The translations under genes were made by a program, and so were the position numbers. The notes beneath the pieces are model-generated. The model was not told the origin of the DNA. It did no database searches and saw only the letters and a list, made by a program, of their open reading frames with translations. Below, piece after piece: positions 52,656 to 60,755 of a DNA stretch of 64,000 bases (positions within the stretch are counted from its first letter, which is position 1; every line of letters begins with the position of its first letter). The stretch comes from Candidatus Accumulibacter affinis (GTDB lineage: Bacteria; Pseudomonadota; Gammaproteobacteria; Burkholderiales; Rhodocyclaceae): contig JADJOT010000008.1 of NCBI GenBank assembly GCA_016713625.1, forward strand, positions 186,001-250,000, read 5' to 3'.

Positions 52656-53903
52656 TCAGGGCCAGTCTTTGGGCAGCGGGAACACCAGGGAGAACATCAG
52701 TCCGGCGCCACCCAGAACGTCGAGTTCAGCGTAGACGTATTTGTTGAACTGGTAGCCGATGCTGGCCACCAGACCGGGTGAAAAGCCATTGTAGTTAAAG
52801 GGCACCTTGTCCTGGTATTCCCCGACGTAGCCGTAGAGCAGGCCGGCGGTCCACTGCAGGTACCAGTTGTCAAACCCGAATGGACTGAGGTAACGCTGGC
52901 CACCAAAGAGGAAGGCGCTGGGCTGTCCGAAGGAGTTGGAGAAAACCGCGCCACCCGCCAGCCAGCGGCCTTCCAGACCCTTGGTCAGTCCGAGCAGGAC
53001 GACTGGTTTGTGGTCCGAGCTGTATGAGTAATGGTAGGTGTAAGGGCTGAAGATGAGATCCCAGCCTTTGCCGTCGACGCCTCTTGCCTCTTCGGTCACC
53101 CGTTGCGCGTTGTCGCCGGGCATCGCCGAGGTGATCGGCGGAGCCTCGCCGACACCATCTTTGCCTGCCTCCGCCTGCCCGTTTGCCGGCGTCGGCGACG
53201 TTGCCGGCGCGGCGGCGACAGTCCTGCTGGCCGGCTTGACTGCCGGCTTTGCGGTAGCCGCAGCAGTAGGCGCGGCGACCGCCAGCCTCGCCGGATCGCT
53301 GCTCATCGCTTTGTTTGCCTCGCCGGTTGCTCGCGTGACCACGGTCTGCCTGCCAGCAGTGGCTGACGAGGCAAGGCTGAGCTCACCCAGCTTGGCCAGC
53401 TTGGCGTGAGTGATCTTGCTCGAAGGATCGAGCTGCAGCGCCTGGCCATACGACTCGCCGGCGAGCTTGGCGTAGACATCACCCAGGTTCTCGCGGGCGA
53501 TGGCGTAGCCCGGATCCGCCCGGATGGCCATCTCGAGGGTTACCCGCGCTCTCTCGTACTGTTTCTGTTCGGCGTAGAGAACCGCCAGGTTGTTATAGGG
53601 CTCGGGAAGTTCCGGATAGTCTTCGTTCAGCTTGGTGAAGACGACGAGAGCTTCGCTCTGACTGCCCATCTCCATGAGGATCAGTCCCTTGAGGAATGGC
53701 CCCTGCGGATCCCTTGGTTTGCTCGCCATATAGGCGTCGACCCTGTCCAGAGCCTCTGCCGATTGCCCCTGCTTCATCAGGCGCTGCGCCTCGGTCAGGG
53801 CATCGGTAACGGCGAACGTGACGGAAGTGTGCGCAAGCAGGACAGCCATCAACGCTGCACCAGGCAGCCGCAAGGCCTTCGGAAAGTTCGAGCGCATGAT
53901 CAT
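52656..53903 (-). CDS. TPR protein with a C-terminal outer-membrane beta-barrel-like domain
   Basis: A 415-residue exported protein. After a signal peptide (about 1-32) come TPR helices (about 33-165: SEALVVFTKLNEDYPELPEP, YNNLAVLYAEQKQYERARVT), then a disordered Ala/Pro/Thr linker (about 180-265), and a C-terminal domain of alternating aromatic strands (LIFSPYTYHYSYSSDHKPVV, WYLQWTAGLLYGYVGEYQ) finishing FSLVFPLPKDWP. That tail resembles a small lipid-modifying barrel, but I cannot name it. It heads the exporter operon, 94 bp upstream of the adaptor. A second Met two codons on is an alternative start. Confidence 0.7.
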   Translation of the reverse strand: MIMRSNFPKALRLPGAALMAVLLAHTSVTFAVTDALTEAQRLMKQGQSAEALDRVDAYMASKPRDPQGPFLKGLILMEMGSQSEALVVFTKLNEDYPELPEPYNNLAVLYAEQKQYERARVTLEMAIRADPGYAIARENLGDVYAKLAGESYGQALQLDPSSKITHAKLAKLGELSLASSATAGRQTVVTRATGEANKAMSSDPARLAVAAPTAAATAKPAVKPASRTVAAAPATSPTPANGQAEAGKDGVGEAPPITSAMPGDNAQRVTEEARGVDGKGWDLIFSPYTYHYSYSSDHKPVVLLGLTKGLEGRWLAGGAVFSNSFGQPSAFLFGGQRYLSPFGFDNWYLQWTAGLLYGYVGEYQDKVPFNYNGFSPGLVASIGYQFNKYVYAELDVLGGAGLMFSLVFPLPKDWP

Positions 53904-54206
53904 GGTCTACGTAGCCCTGCAGCCGGTGGCGGTCACTAAACCAGTGGATTCTAACAAGAAATGCGTGCAAACCAAAGCGCCGGACGGCGCCTGGGTAGCC
54001 GCATGGCTAGCCACGAAGAGGCGCACAGGCGGCTGGCGAGGTCTTCCTGGTGGCTGCTGGAGGGAACACAGGACTGCCGGCGCAGCGTTTGGCAGATTCC
54101 CTGCGCAGCCGCTGAAAACGGCCAGGCTGGATTCAAATTGCAGTGCGCCGGACGATGTGTTACAAGGTGATCTTATCGCGAATCCAAGCGCAGTTCTTGT
54201 CACCCA
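53904..54206. promoter_or_regulatory. divergent intergenic region
   Basis: This 303-bp gap must hold the promoters of the TPR/barrel gene and the STAS-like gene. I see a hairpin GCGCC-ggac-GGCGC near 53979-53992 and no clear -35/-10 pair. No gene is convincing here. Confidence 0.35.
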
Positions 54207-55442
54207 ATGGGTTTTTCGTTTTTCAAAAAGCCGCCGGAGAAAAAAATGGTTCCCCGGCCAGCAGCGTCTCCTCGCACCAGCGACCAGCGGCGCGATCACT
54301 CTGCTCGGTTGCCAGAAGACAAACCGTTTGCAGCGGCGCCAGTCGGCCTGCCTCGGGCGGATATCCCCTTCGCCTCGCCGGTTTCTACGGCGGACGCAGC
54401 GCCGCTGGACTTGAGCGAGTTCATGTTCAGTGAGACGGCGCCGGAATTTCAGATTGAAGTCGAGGTCGATCCAGTCGACGCCGAAGCCGAAGAGGCCGCC
54501 ATGCTCTTTGCCAACGGCCAAGATGCCGCAGCCCGCTCGCTGCTCGAGAACGCGACCCGCTGCTATTGCTCCGGGCCCGGCGAACGCCTGTGGCTGATGC
54601 TTTTCGACCTCTTGCGACTGACGGGCCAGAAGGCCGCTTTCGAGGCGCTGGGGATCGAGTACGCGCAGTCTTTCGAAAAATCACCGCCAGGCTGGCACGA
54701 GACTGACATTGCCGCGCCCGTCGCCGCCAAGGTGATGGGGACGGTGCCGTTCAGAGGCGAATTGACCGGCGATAACGATGCCGGTTTCGCGGCTGTTCGC
54801 CAGGCCTTCGACAGGCATCCGCATCTTCGTCTCGATCTTGCCAAGGTGCGCCGACTGGACGCTGCTGGCTGCGATCGGCTCCTGGCGTTGCTGCGGCAGG
54901 CGCACAAGAGCCACGGTGAGATCGAGCTGCTGGGTAGTGGGCACCTTGACGCGCTGCTGAACGACGCGATCGTGCCTGGTCAGGCACAGGATCAGGCCTG
55001 CTGGCTTTTAAGGATCGAGGTTTGTCAGTTGCACGGGCAGGCCGAGGCTTTCGAGGAACTGGCGATCAACTATGCGGTGACTTTCGAGATTTCTCCTCCT
55101 TCCTGGGAGCCGCACCGGGTCAAGGAGGCCACGGCACCGTCGCTGGTACTGGCCGCCGCCGAGCAACTGCTCAGCGAGTCGTATGTGATCAAGGGGGATA
55201 TCAAGATCTCCCGTTTCAGTGACCTGCTGGCCTACGCTGCCGCCAACGATCCACTGCTCATCGACTGCTCGGCGGTGACGCGCATGGACTTCGTCAGCGC
55301 TGGCGCACTGCTCAACATTCTGACCGCCGTCAAGCGGACGGGGCGACAGATCGTCTTCCGGCATCCCCATTACCTGCTTGCCGAACTGTTCCGCGTCGTC
55401 GGGTTGCGGGCGGTGGCCGACATCGTGCCCGCCAGAAATTAG
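54207..55442 (+). CDS. STAS-domain-like protein with duplicated halves
   Basis: A 411-residue cytoplasmic protein. A Pro/Ala-rich start is followed by an acidic region and two similar modules: each has a helical segment with GQxxAFExLxIxYAxxFExSPPxW (about 145-172 and 278-302) and a STAS-like fold (LRLDLAKVRRLDAAGCDRLL; LLIDCSAVTRMDFVSAGALL). STAS domains serve as switches or docking modules in stress and lipid-transport proteins. It ends 21 bp before hslV on the same strand, so it may share that transcript. Role unknown. Confidence 0.7.
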   Translation: MGFSFFKKPPEKKMVPRPAASPRTSDQRRDHSARLPEDKPFAAAPVGLPRADIPFASPVSTADAAPLDLSEFMFSETAPEFQIEVEVDPVDAEAEEAAMLFANGQDAAARSLLENATRCYCSGPGERLWLMLFDLLRLTGQKAAFEALGIEYAQSFEKSPPGWHETDIAAPVAAKVMGTVPFRGELTGDNDAGFAAVRQAFDRHPHLRLDLAKVRRLDAAGCDRLLALLRQAHKSHGEIELLGSGHLDALLNDAIVPGQAQDQACWLLRIEVCQLHGQAEAFEELAINYAVTFEISPPSWEPHRVKEATAPSLVLAAAEQLLSESYVIKGDIKISRFSDLLAYAAANDPLLIDCSAVTRMDFVSAGALLNILTAVKRTGRQIVFRHPHYLLAELFRVVGLRAVADIVPARN

Positions 55443-55463
55443 GACCACCAACCGGAGTTTTGT

Positions 55464-56000
55464 ATGGACCAGTACCACGGCACGACGATCCTGTCAGTTC
55501 GCCGCGGCAAGCGCGTTGCCATGGGCGGTGACGGGCAGGTGACCCTTGGCAACGTCGTCATCAAGGCCAGCGCGCGCAAGGTTCGGCGTATTTACCAGGG
55601 GCAGATTCTCGCCGGTTTTGCCGGCGGCACCGCTGACGCGTTTACCCTTTTCGAGCGCTTCGAAGGCAAGCTCGACAAGCATCAGGGCAATCTGTTGCGC
55701 TCGGCAGTCGAACTCGCCAAGGATTGGCGCAGCGACCGCGCTCTGCGCCGGCTGGAAGCCATGCTGGCGGTGGCCGATCGGGAGAATTCGCTGATCATTA
55801 CTGGCAATGGGGATGTGCTCGAACCCGAGTACGGCATCGTCGCGATTGGCTCGGGGGGGGCGTTTGCGCAATCGGCAGCGCGCGCGCTGATCGAAAACAG
55901 CGAGCTCGAGCCGGCTGACCTGGTCCGCAAGTCGCTGCAGATTGCCAGTGATCTATGCATCTATACCAATCAGAACTTCACCATCGAGGTGCTGGAGTAA
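55464..56000 (+). CDS. hslV: ATP-dependent protease peptidase subunit HslV
   Basis: A 178-residue proteasome-like peptidase. Processing after MDQYHG exposes the catalytic Thr of TTILSVRRGKRVAMGGDGQVT, the classical HslV start. GFAGGTADAFTLFERFE and GSGGAFAQSAARALIEN are conserved. Six such subunits pair with HslU to break down damaged or regulatory proteins in heat shock. Two bases separate it from hslU. Confidence 0.97.
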   Translation: MDQYHGTTILSVRRGKRVAMGGDGQVTLGNVVIKASARKVRRIYQGQILAGFAGGTADAFTLFERFEGKLDKHQGNLLRSAVELAKDWRSDRALRRLEAMLAVADRENSLIITGNGDVLEPEYGIVAIGSGGAFAQSAARALIENSELEPADLVRKSLQIASDLCIYTNQNFTIEVLE

Positions 56001-56002
56001 TC

Positions 56003-57334
56003 ATGTCATCGATGACGCCGCAGGAAATCGTTCACGAGCTCGACAAGCACATCGTTGGTCAGGGCAAGGCCAAGAAGGCCGTCGCCATTGCCCTGCGCAA
56101 CCGCTGGCGACGCGCGCAGGTCGCCGAGCCGCTTCGCCAGGAGATCACCCCGAAGAACATTCTGATGATCGGCCCCACCGGGGTGGGCAAGACCGAGATC
56201 GCTCGGCGGCTGGCGCGACTGGCAAATGCCCCGTTCATCAAGATTGAGGCAACCAAGTTTACCGAGGTCGGTTACGTGGGCCGCGACGTTGAGACGATCA
56301 TCCGTGACCTGGTCGAGATCGCCGTCAAGAGTGGTCGTGAACAGGCCATGAGCGGAGTGCGCGGGCGTGCCGAAGACGCCACCGAGGATCGCATTCTCGA
56401 CGCGTTGCTGCCCCCTGCACGCGGCAACTTCTTCAACGATGCACAATCGAGCGAAGATAATGCGACGCGCCAGAAATTCCGCAAGAAGCTGCGCGAGGGC
56501 GAGCTGGACGACAAGGAGATCGAGGTGGAAGTCGCCGCTCCGTCAATGCAGGCCGAGATCTTCGCGCCGCCCGGAATGGAGGAGCTGACGGCGCAGATTC
56601 AGGGAATGTTTCAGAACATGGGTGGTGGTCGCCGGAAGTCGCGCAAGCTGAAAATCTTCGAGGCACGCCGTTTGCTGATCGAGGAGGAGGCGGCGAAGCT
56701 GGTCAATGACGAGGACGTCAAGCTGAATGCCGTCCGCAACGTCGAGCAGAACGGGATCGTTTTTCTTGACGAAATTGACAAGATCGCCTCGCGCAGCGAT
56801 ACCCACGGCGTGGACGTGTCGCGTCAGGGGGTGCAGCGCGACTTGCTGCCGCTCGTCGAAGGCACCACGGTATCGACCAAGTACGGGATGATTCGTACCG
56901 ATCACATTCTGTTTATCGCCAGTGGTGCTTTCTACCTGGCCAAACCGTTGGACCTGATTCCTGAGTTGCAGGGTCGTTTGCCGATCCGTGTCGAGCTCGA
57001 TTCGCTGTCGGTGGCCGACTTCGAGTGTATTCTGACGCAGACGGATGCCTGTCTGACCATGCAATACCAGGCGCTGCTGGCGACCGAAGGAGTGACCCTC
57101 GACTTTGCCGCGGACGGGATCAAGCGTCTGGCAGAAATTGCCTGGTCGGTCAACGAGCGTACCGAAAACATCGGTGCCCGACGACTGTACACCGTCATGG
57201 AGCGGCTGCTCGAAGAGGTGTCGTTCTCGGCCGGCAAGGGAGGTTTCGAGAGCGTTGCCATCGATGCCGGCTATGTGGACAGCAGGCTCTCCGAACTGGC
57301 GCAGAACGAGGATCTGTCGCGCTACGTTCTCTAG
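56003..57334 (+). CDS. hslU: HslU ATPase/unfoldase
   Basis: A 443-residue AAA+ unfoldase partner of HslV. MTPQEIVHELDKHIVGQGKAK opens the protein, Walker A is GPTGVGKTEIARRLA (about 60-74), the pore loop is VGYVGRD, Walker B is IVFLDEIDKIA, and the C-terminus ends in RYVL for docking to HslV. ATG 56003 follows the hslV stop at once; the longer open frame overlaps hslV. Standard length. Confidence 0.97.
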   Translation: MSSMTPQEIVHELDKHIVGQGKAKKAVAIALRNRWRRAQVAEPLRQEITPKNILMIGPTGVGKTEIARRLARLANAPFIKIEATKFTEVGYVGRDVETIIRDLVEIAVKSGREQAMSGVRGRAEDATEDRILDALLPPARGNFFNDAQSSEDNATRQKFRKKLREGELDDKEIEVEVAAPSMQAEIFAPPGMEELTAQIQGMFQNMGGGRRKSRKLKIFEARRLLIEEEAAKLVNDEDVKLNAVRNVEQNGIVFLDEIDKIASRSDTHGVDVSRQGVQRDLLPLVEGTTVSTKYGMIRTDHILFIASGAFYLAKPLDLIPELQGRLPIRVELDSLSVADFECILTQTDACLTMQYQALLATEGVTLDFAADGIKRLAEIAWSVNERTENIGARRLYTVMERLLEEVSFSAGKGGFESVAIDAGYVDSRLSELAQNEDLSRYVL

Positions 57335-57355
57335 TCCGGAATGTTTTCCTGTTGC

Positions 57356-57784
57356 CTACTTGACGACCAGGACCGGCAGGTCGGTGAGGTGAATGACCTT
57401 GGTGGTTACCGAGCCCAACAGCGCTCCGGCTACCGAGCCGAGGCCACGCGCGCCGATGACGATTAACGTACAGTGCTGCGCTTTGGCGAAATCGACAATC
57501 GTCGGCGCCGGCTCGCCGAGCAGGAGGTGCTGCGCGTAAGTCAGTCCGGCTGCCTGCAGGCTGCTGCGAGCGCCTGCCAGCGCGCGATCGCCGGCCTCAC
57601 GGTGATAGTCCTGGACGACCGCGTTGCTGACGAAACGCGTGACGTCCGCTGGCAGCAAGGCCTGCACATTGACCAGCAGGATAGCCGGTGTGATGGTGTC
57701 GCGGGCAGCTTCGCGAACGACATGGTCGACCGCCCGCAAGGACGGCAGCGAACCGTCGACGGCAAGCAATTATAGAGGGTTCAT
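57356..57784 (-). pseudogene. universal stress protein gene with an in-frame stop at codon 5
   Basis: From the ATG at 57784 (overlapping the terC stop as ATGA) the frame reads Met-Asn-Pro-Leu, a TAA at 57772-57770, then LLAVDGSLPSLRAVDHVVRE and the complete UspA fold to LPVLVVK, with nucleotide-binding GARGLGSVAGALLGSVTTK near the end. Normal members begin MxxxLLAVDGS, so one substitution explains the stop. A TTG right after the stop (57769) could start a nearly complete protein, but I see no ribosome site for it. Whether the gene is expressed is open. Confidence 0.75.
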
Positions 57785-58524
57785 TGCTGCTTTCCTTGGG
57801 TAATGCTTTCGCTGCCCGCAGCGGCCAGTTCAACGGCCGCAGGTGTCGGGTGCTGGCGGCTGGCTAGCCATTTGCCGATCGTCACTACCAGCAGCGCGCC
57901 CAGTCCGGACGCCAGGTGGGCAGCATGCGGAACAAGCTCTCGCCAAGTGGCTGGCAGCGCCGGATCGGTGACCAGCATGCCGCCGCCGATCCAGCCGAGC
58001 AGCCCGCCGCCCGCCGTGATCACCAGCGGGAAGCGATCCATCAGGGCGAGGACCAGCTTGCTTCCCCAGACCACGATCGGGATCGAAACGACAATGCCGA
58101 ATGCGACGAGAACGATGGAGCCCTGGGCCGCACCGGCGACCGCGATCACATTGTCTACGCTCATTACTGCGTCGGCGACGATGATCGTCTTGATTGCCCC
58201 GGCCAGCGTGTTGCTGCCCTGCACATTGCCGTGCGCATCCTCGCTTTCCGGCTGCACCAGCTTGATGCCGATCCAAAACAACAGTAGGCCGCCGATGATC
58301 TTCAGGTAGGCGATGGCGAGTAGTTGCAGTGCGAAATAGATCAGGACCAGGCGCAGTCCGATCGCTCCGAAGACGCCCCAGAAGATTCCCTTGTTGCGCT
58401 GCGTTGCAGGCAACTTGCGGCACGCCAGAGCGATCACCACGGCATTGTCGCCGCCGAGCAGGATGTCGATGGCGATGATCTGGAGTACGGCCATCCAGAA
58501 AGTCGGCGAAGCGAGATCGGGCAT
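57781..58524 (-). CDS. TerC/YjbE-family integral membrane protein
   Basis: A 247-residue protein with about seven TM helices. Family motifs include IDILLGGDNAVVIALACRKLP (split over TM1-2, with the conserved Asp-Asn) and IIVADAVMSVDNVIAVAGAA (Asp-Asn again), both thought to bind metal ions. TerC proteins help metallate exported enzymes or export manganese. Its stop overlaps the following usp start by four bases. Confidence 0.9.
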   Translation of the reverse strand: MPDLASPTFWMAVLQIIAIDILLGGDNAVVIALACRKLPATQRNKGIFWGVFGAIGLRLVLIYFALQLLAIAYLKIIGGLLLFWIGIKLVQPESEDAHGNVQGSNTLAGAIKTIIVADAVMSVDNVIAVAGAAQGSIVLVAFGIVVSIPIVVWGSKLVLALMDRFPLVITAGGGLLGWIGGGMLVTDPALPATWRELVPHAAHLASGLGALLVVTIGKWLASRQHPTPAAVELAAAGSESITQGKQQ

Positions 58525-58569
58525 GTGTGCTGTCCATTCTTGAAGCTGTCAAGAGCCTGCCGTGCTCGC

Positions 58570-59919
58570 TCAAAGTAACTCCAGCGGCGGCGTCAGGCCG
58601 CTTGCGTAGGCGGCAGAGCTGCCCTGAACTGCGGGCTGGCCAAGCTTGGCGAGCACCCGGTTGGATTCGCGCAGGCGGCCAAGCACCTTGCTCAGCAGAA
58701 CCTTGTTGAAGCGTTCGCGCACTTCGTCTGAACTCAAGTCCAGCGCTGCGCTATTGATTTCCAGGAACAGGGTCGGTTCGAGGGTCACCACCGTGGCGTG
58801 TCGCTTTGTATCGGTCGGGTGCAGAAAGGCCATTTCTCCGATCACCTCGCTCGAACCAAGTCGGCATATTACCCGTCCATCGATCGATACTTCAACAAAA
58901 CCGTCAACAATCACGCCAAACTTGCGGTGACTGTCGCCTTCTCGAATCAGCGTCACCTTCTCCGACAACTCGCGCCAGACGCTGATCCGCAGCACTTCCC
59001 AAAGTTCGATATCCTCGAACTCGGCGAAGAACTCGACCTTGCGCACCCGTTCGAAGTGACTGAGATCCTGCTGCGTCTGATCTTCTTCGAGCATCTGGTA
59101 GCGCACGGCGGAAAGATCCTTGGCGAACTCGGCGCCATTGCGGTAGCGACTGTAAAGATCCTTCTCCAGCGCCTTCTTGATGATCGCGTCCAGGCCGGGC
59201 GGCAAACTCGGGTTGAGTGCACAGGCCGACGGCGAGTCCATGTTGACGATCTTGTAGGCCAGCGTCGCTGGATTGTTGGCCCGGAACGGCAGGCGTCCGG
59301 TCAGCAACTGAAACAGCAGGACACCCAGCGAGTAGAGGTCAGTCTTGTGATTGAGCGGATAGTTCTTGATCTGCTCGGGGGACATGTAGGCGGGTGAGCC
59401 GACGCCCATCACGAATGTGGAGTCCTTGCTCATGTCCTTGTGCAGGTTGAGCGCCAGACCGAAATCGGTGATCTTCGGATTGTCTTCGGCATCAATCAGG
59501 ATGTTGGCCGGTTTGATGTCGCGATGAACCACCCCCTGGTGGAAGGCATGGTCGAGCGCCAAGCAACACTTGAAGATGATGCCGACCACCCGATGCATCG
59601 GTAGCAGGCGATTGATGGCACAGAATTTGTCCAGCGCAGCGCCGTCGATGAACTCCATCACCAGATAAGCCTGCTCCGCCTCGACCACGGCGTCGTAGAT
59701 CTTGACGATGTTCGAGTGGTGCAGTCGCCGACCGACCGCGTCCTCGGTCTGGAAGAGCTTGCGTAGACGTCGTGACATGGCGGCACTGTCATCGCCGAAG
59801 CGGATCAGCTTGATGGCCACCTGGCGCTTGCTGTCCGGATCGCGCGCCAGATAGACGACAGCCGTCGCACCCTTGCCAAGGGAGCGAATGACTTCATACT
59901 TGCCGATCTTCTCCAACAT
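58570..59919 (-). CDS. serine/threonine protein kinase with cyclic-nucleotide-binding domain
   Basis: A 449-residue kinase. IRSLGKGATAVVYLA is the glycine loop, VAIKLIRFG has the catalytic Lys, HRDIKPANIL the catalytic loop, ITDFGLALNL the DFG motif and GSPAYMSPEQ the substrate-binding P+1 loop (kinase about 1-265). The C-terminal third is a cNMP-binding beta-roll: GVIVDGFVEVSIDGRVICRL and SEVIGEMAFLHPTDTKRHATV. This suggests control by cyclic nucleotide or by a related ligand. I start at ATG 59919 (MLEKIGKYEVIRSLG). Divergent from grpE. Confidence 0.9.
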   Translation of the reverse strand: MLEKIGKYEVIRSLGKGATAVVYLARDPDSKRQVAIKLIRFGDDSAAMSRRLRKLFQTEDAVGRRLHHSNIVKIYDAVVEAEQAYLVMEFIDGAALDKFCAINRLLPMHRVVGIIFKCCLALDHAFHQGVVHRDIKPANILIDAEDNPKITDFGLALNLHKDMSKDSTFVMGVGSPAYMSPEQIKNYPLNHKTDLYSLGVLLFQLLTGRLPFRANNPATLAYKIVNMDSPSACALNPSLPPGLDAIIKKALEKDLYSRYRNGAEFAKDLSAVRYQMLEEDQTQQDLSHFERVRKVEFFAEFEDIELWEVLRISVWRELSEKVTLIREGDSHRKFGVIVDGFVEVSIDGRVICRLGSSEVIGEMAFLHPTDTKRHATVVTLEPTLFLEINSAALDLSSDEVRERFNKVLLSKVLGRLRESNRVLAKLGQPAVQGSSAAYASGLTPPLELL

Positions 59920-60040
59920 GCCAGGACCAGACCCTATCAACGATCAGCGGGAGTGCAAATGCTAGCAGCAGACGCTGCGCAGTGATGGGAATTATTTATC
60001 AGTGGCTGCGCTGCGCAAGTATTCGTGCAAGCACAAAAGG

Positions 60041-60068
60041 CTTGAAATCGGAGAACTCGCCCCAAACT
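60041..60068 (+). promoter_or_regulatory. sigma-32 type heat-shock promoter before grpE
   Basis: CTTGAAA (60041-60047) and CCCCAAACT (60060-60068) are separated by 12 bases, matching the sigma-32 consensus CTTGAAA-N11-16-CCCCATNT with one or two differences. The predicted start is near 60076, giving a leader of about 22 bases before the grpE ATG at 60098. Confidence 0.7.
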
Positions 60069-60097
60069 GCTTGACGTTTTCAGGGAGATCACCATCT

Positions 60098-60658
60098 ATG
60101 CAAGCCAACGACAACGTACCCGCAGAAAGCAATGCCGCGGCCGACGGGCCGGAACTTCCCACCCTTGCCGTCGAGATAGGGCCGCTTGAAGGCAGTGTGC
60201 CAAGCCTCGAAGAAGCACTCCACCAAGCGCAGCTGAAGGCCGACGAGTACCATGACGCGTGGCTGCGAGCCAAAGCAGAAACCGAGAATGTGCGCCGGCG
60301 CGCTCAGGAGGACATCAGCAAGGCTGCGAAGTTCTCGGTGGATCGTTTTGCTCGCGAGCTGCTGGCGGTGAAAGACAGCCTCGAGGCTGCGCTGGCCGTC
60401 GAGACAGCCAGTGTCGAGAGCCTTCGATCAGGAACCGAGCTGACCCTCAAGCAGCTGGTCGCCGCTTTCGACAAGTCGGCACTGACCGAAGTCAATCCGC
60501 TCGGCGAGAAGTTCGACCCGCATCGGCACCAGGCCATCAGCGTCGTCGATTCCGAACAGGAGCCAAACACCGTAATTACGGTACTGCAGAAGGGCTACCT
60601 GCTGGCTGACCGCGTGTTGCGCCCGGCGCTGGTCGTGGTTGCCAGGGCAGGTGCTTGA
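60098..60658 (+). CDS. grpE: nucleotide exchange factor GrpE
   Basis: A 186-residue co-chaperone that releases ADP from DnaK. It has the long coiled-coil start (ADEYHDAWLRAKAETENVRR) and the C-terminal beta wing (GEKFDPHRHQAISVVDSEQE, NTVITVLQKGYLLADRVLRP). ATG 60098 has AGGGAG upstream and ignores the 32-codon in-frame extension. First gene of the grpE–dnaK–dnaJ set under a heat-shock promoter. Confidence 0.96.
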   Translation: MQANDNVPAESNAAADGPELPTLAVEIGPLEGSVPSLEEALHQAQLKADEYHDAWLRAKAETENVRRRAQEDISKAAKFSVDRFARELLAVKDSLEAALAVETASVESLRSGTELTLKQLVAAFDKSALTEVNPLGEKFDPHRHQAISVVDSEQEPNTVITVLQKGYLLADRVLRPALVVVARAGA

Positions 60659-60667
60659 AATCACCCG

Positions 60668-60691
60668 GATGATCCCCAACTGCGGATCATC
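60668..60691 (+). promoter_or_regulatory. hairpin between grpE and dnaK
   Basis: GATGATCC and GGATCATC form a perfect 8-bp stem with an 8-base loop. No T run follows, so it may act as a processing or partial-termination signal that sets the ratio of GrpE to DnaK. Confidence 0.5.
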
Positions 60692-60755
60692 AACAGACAT
60701 TCAGGCTTTTGGCGAATGTTTCCGGAAAACAACGAAAATTTGAAAGGATTCTTAA

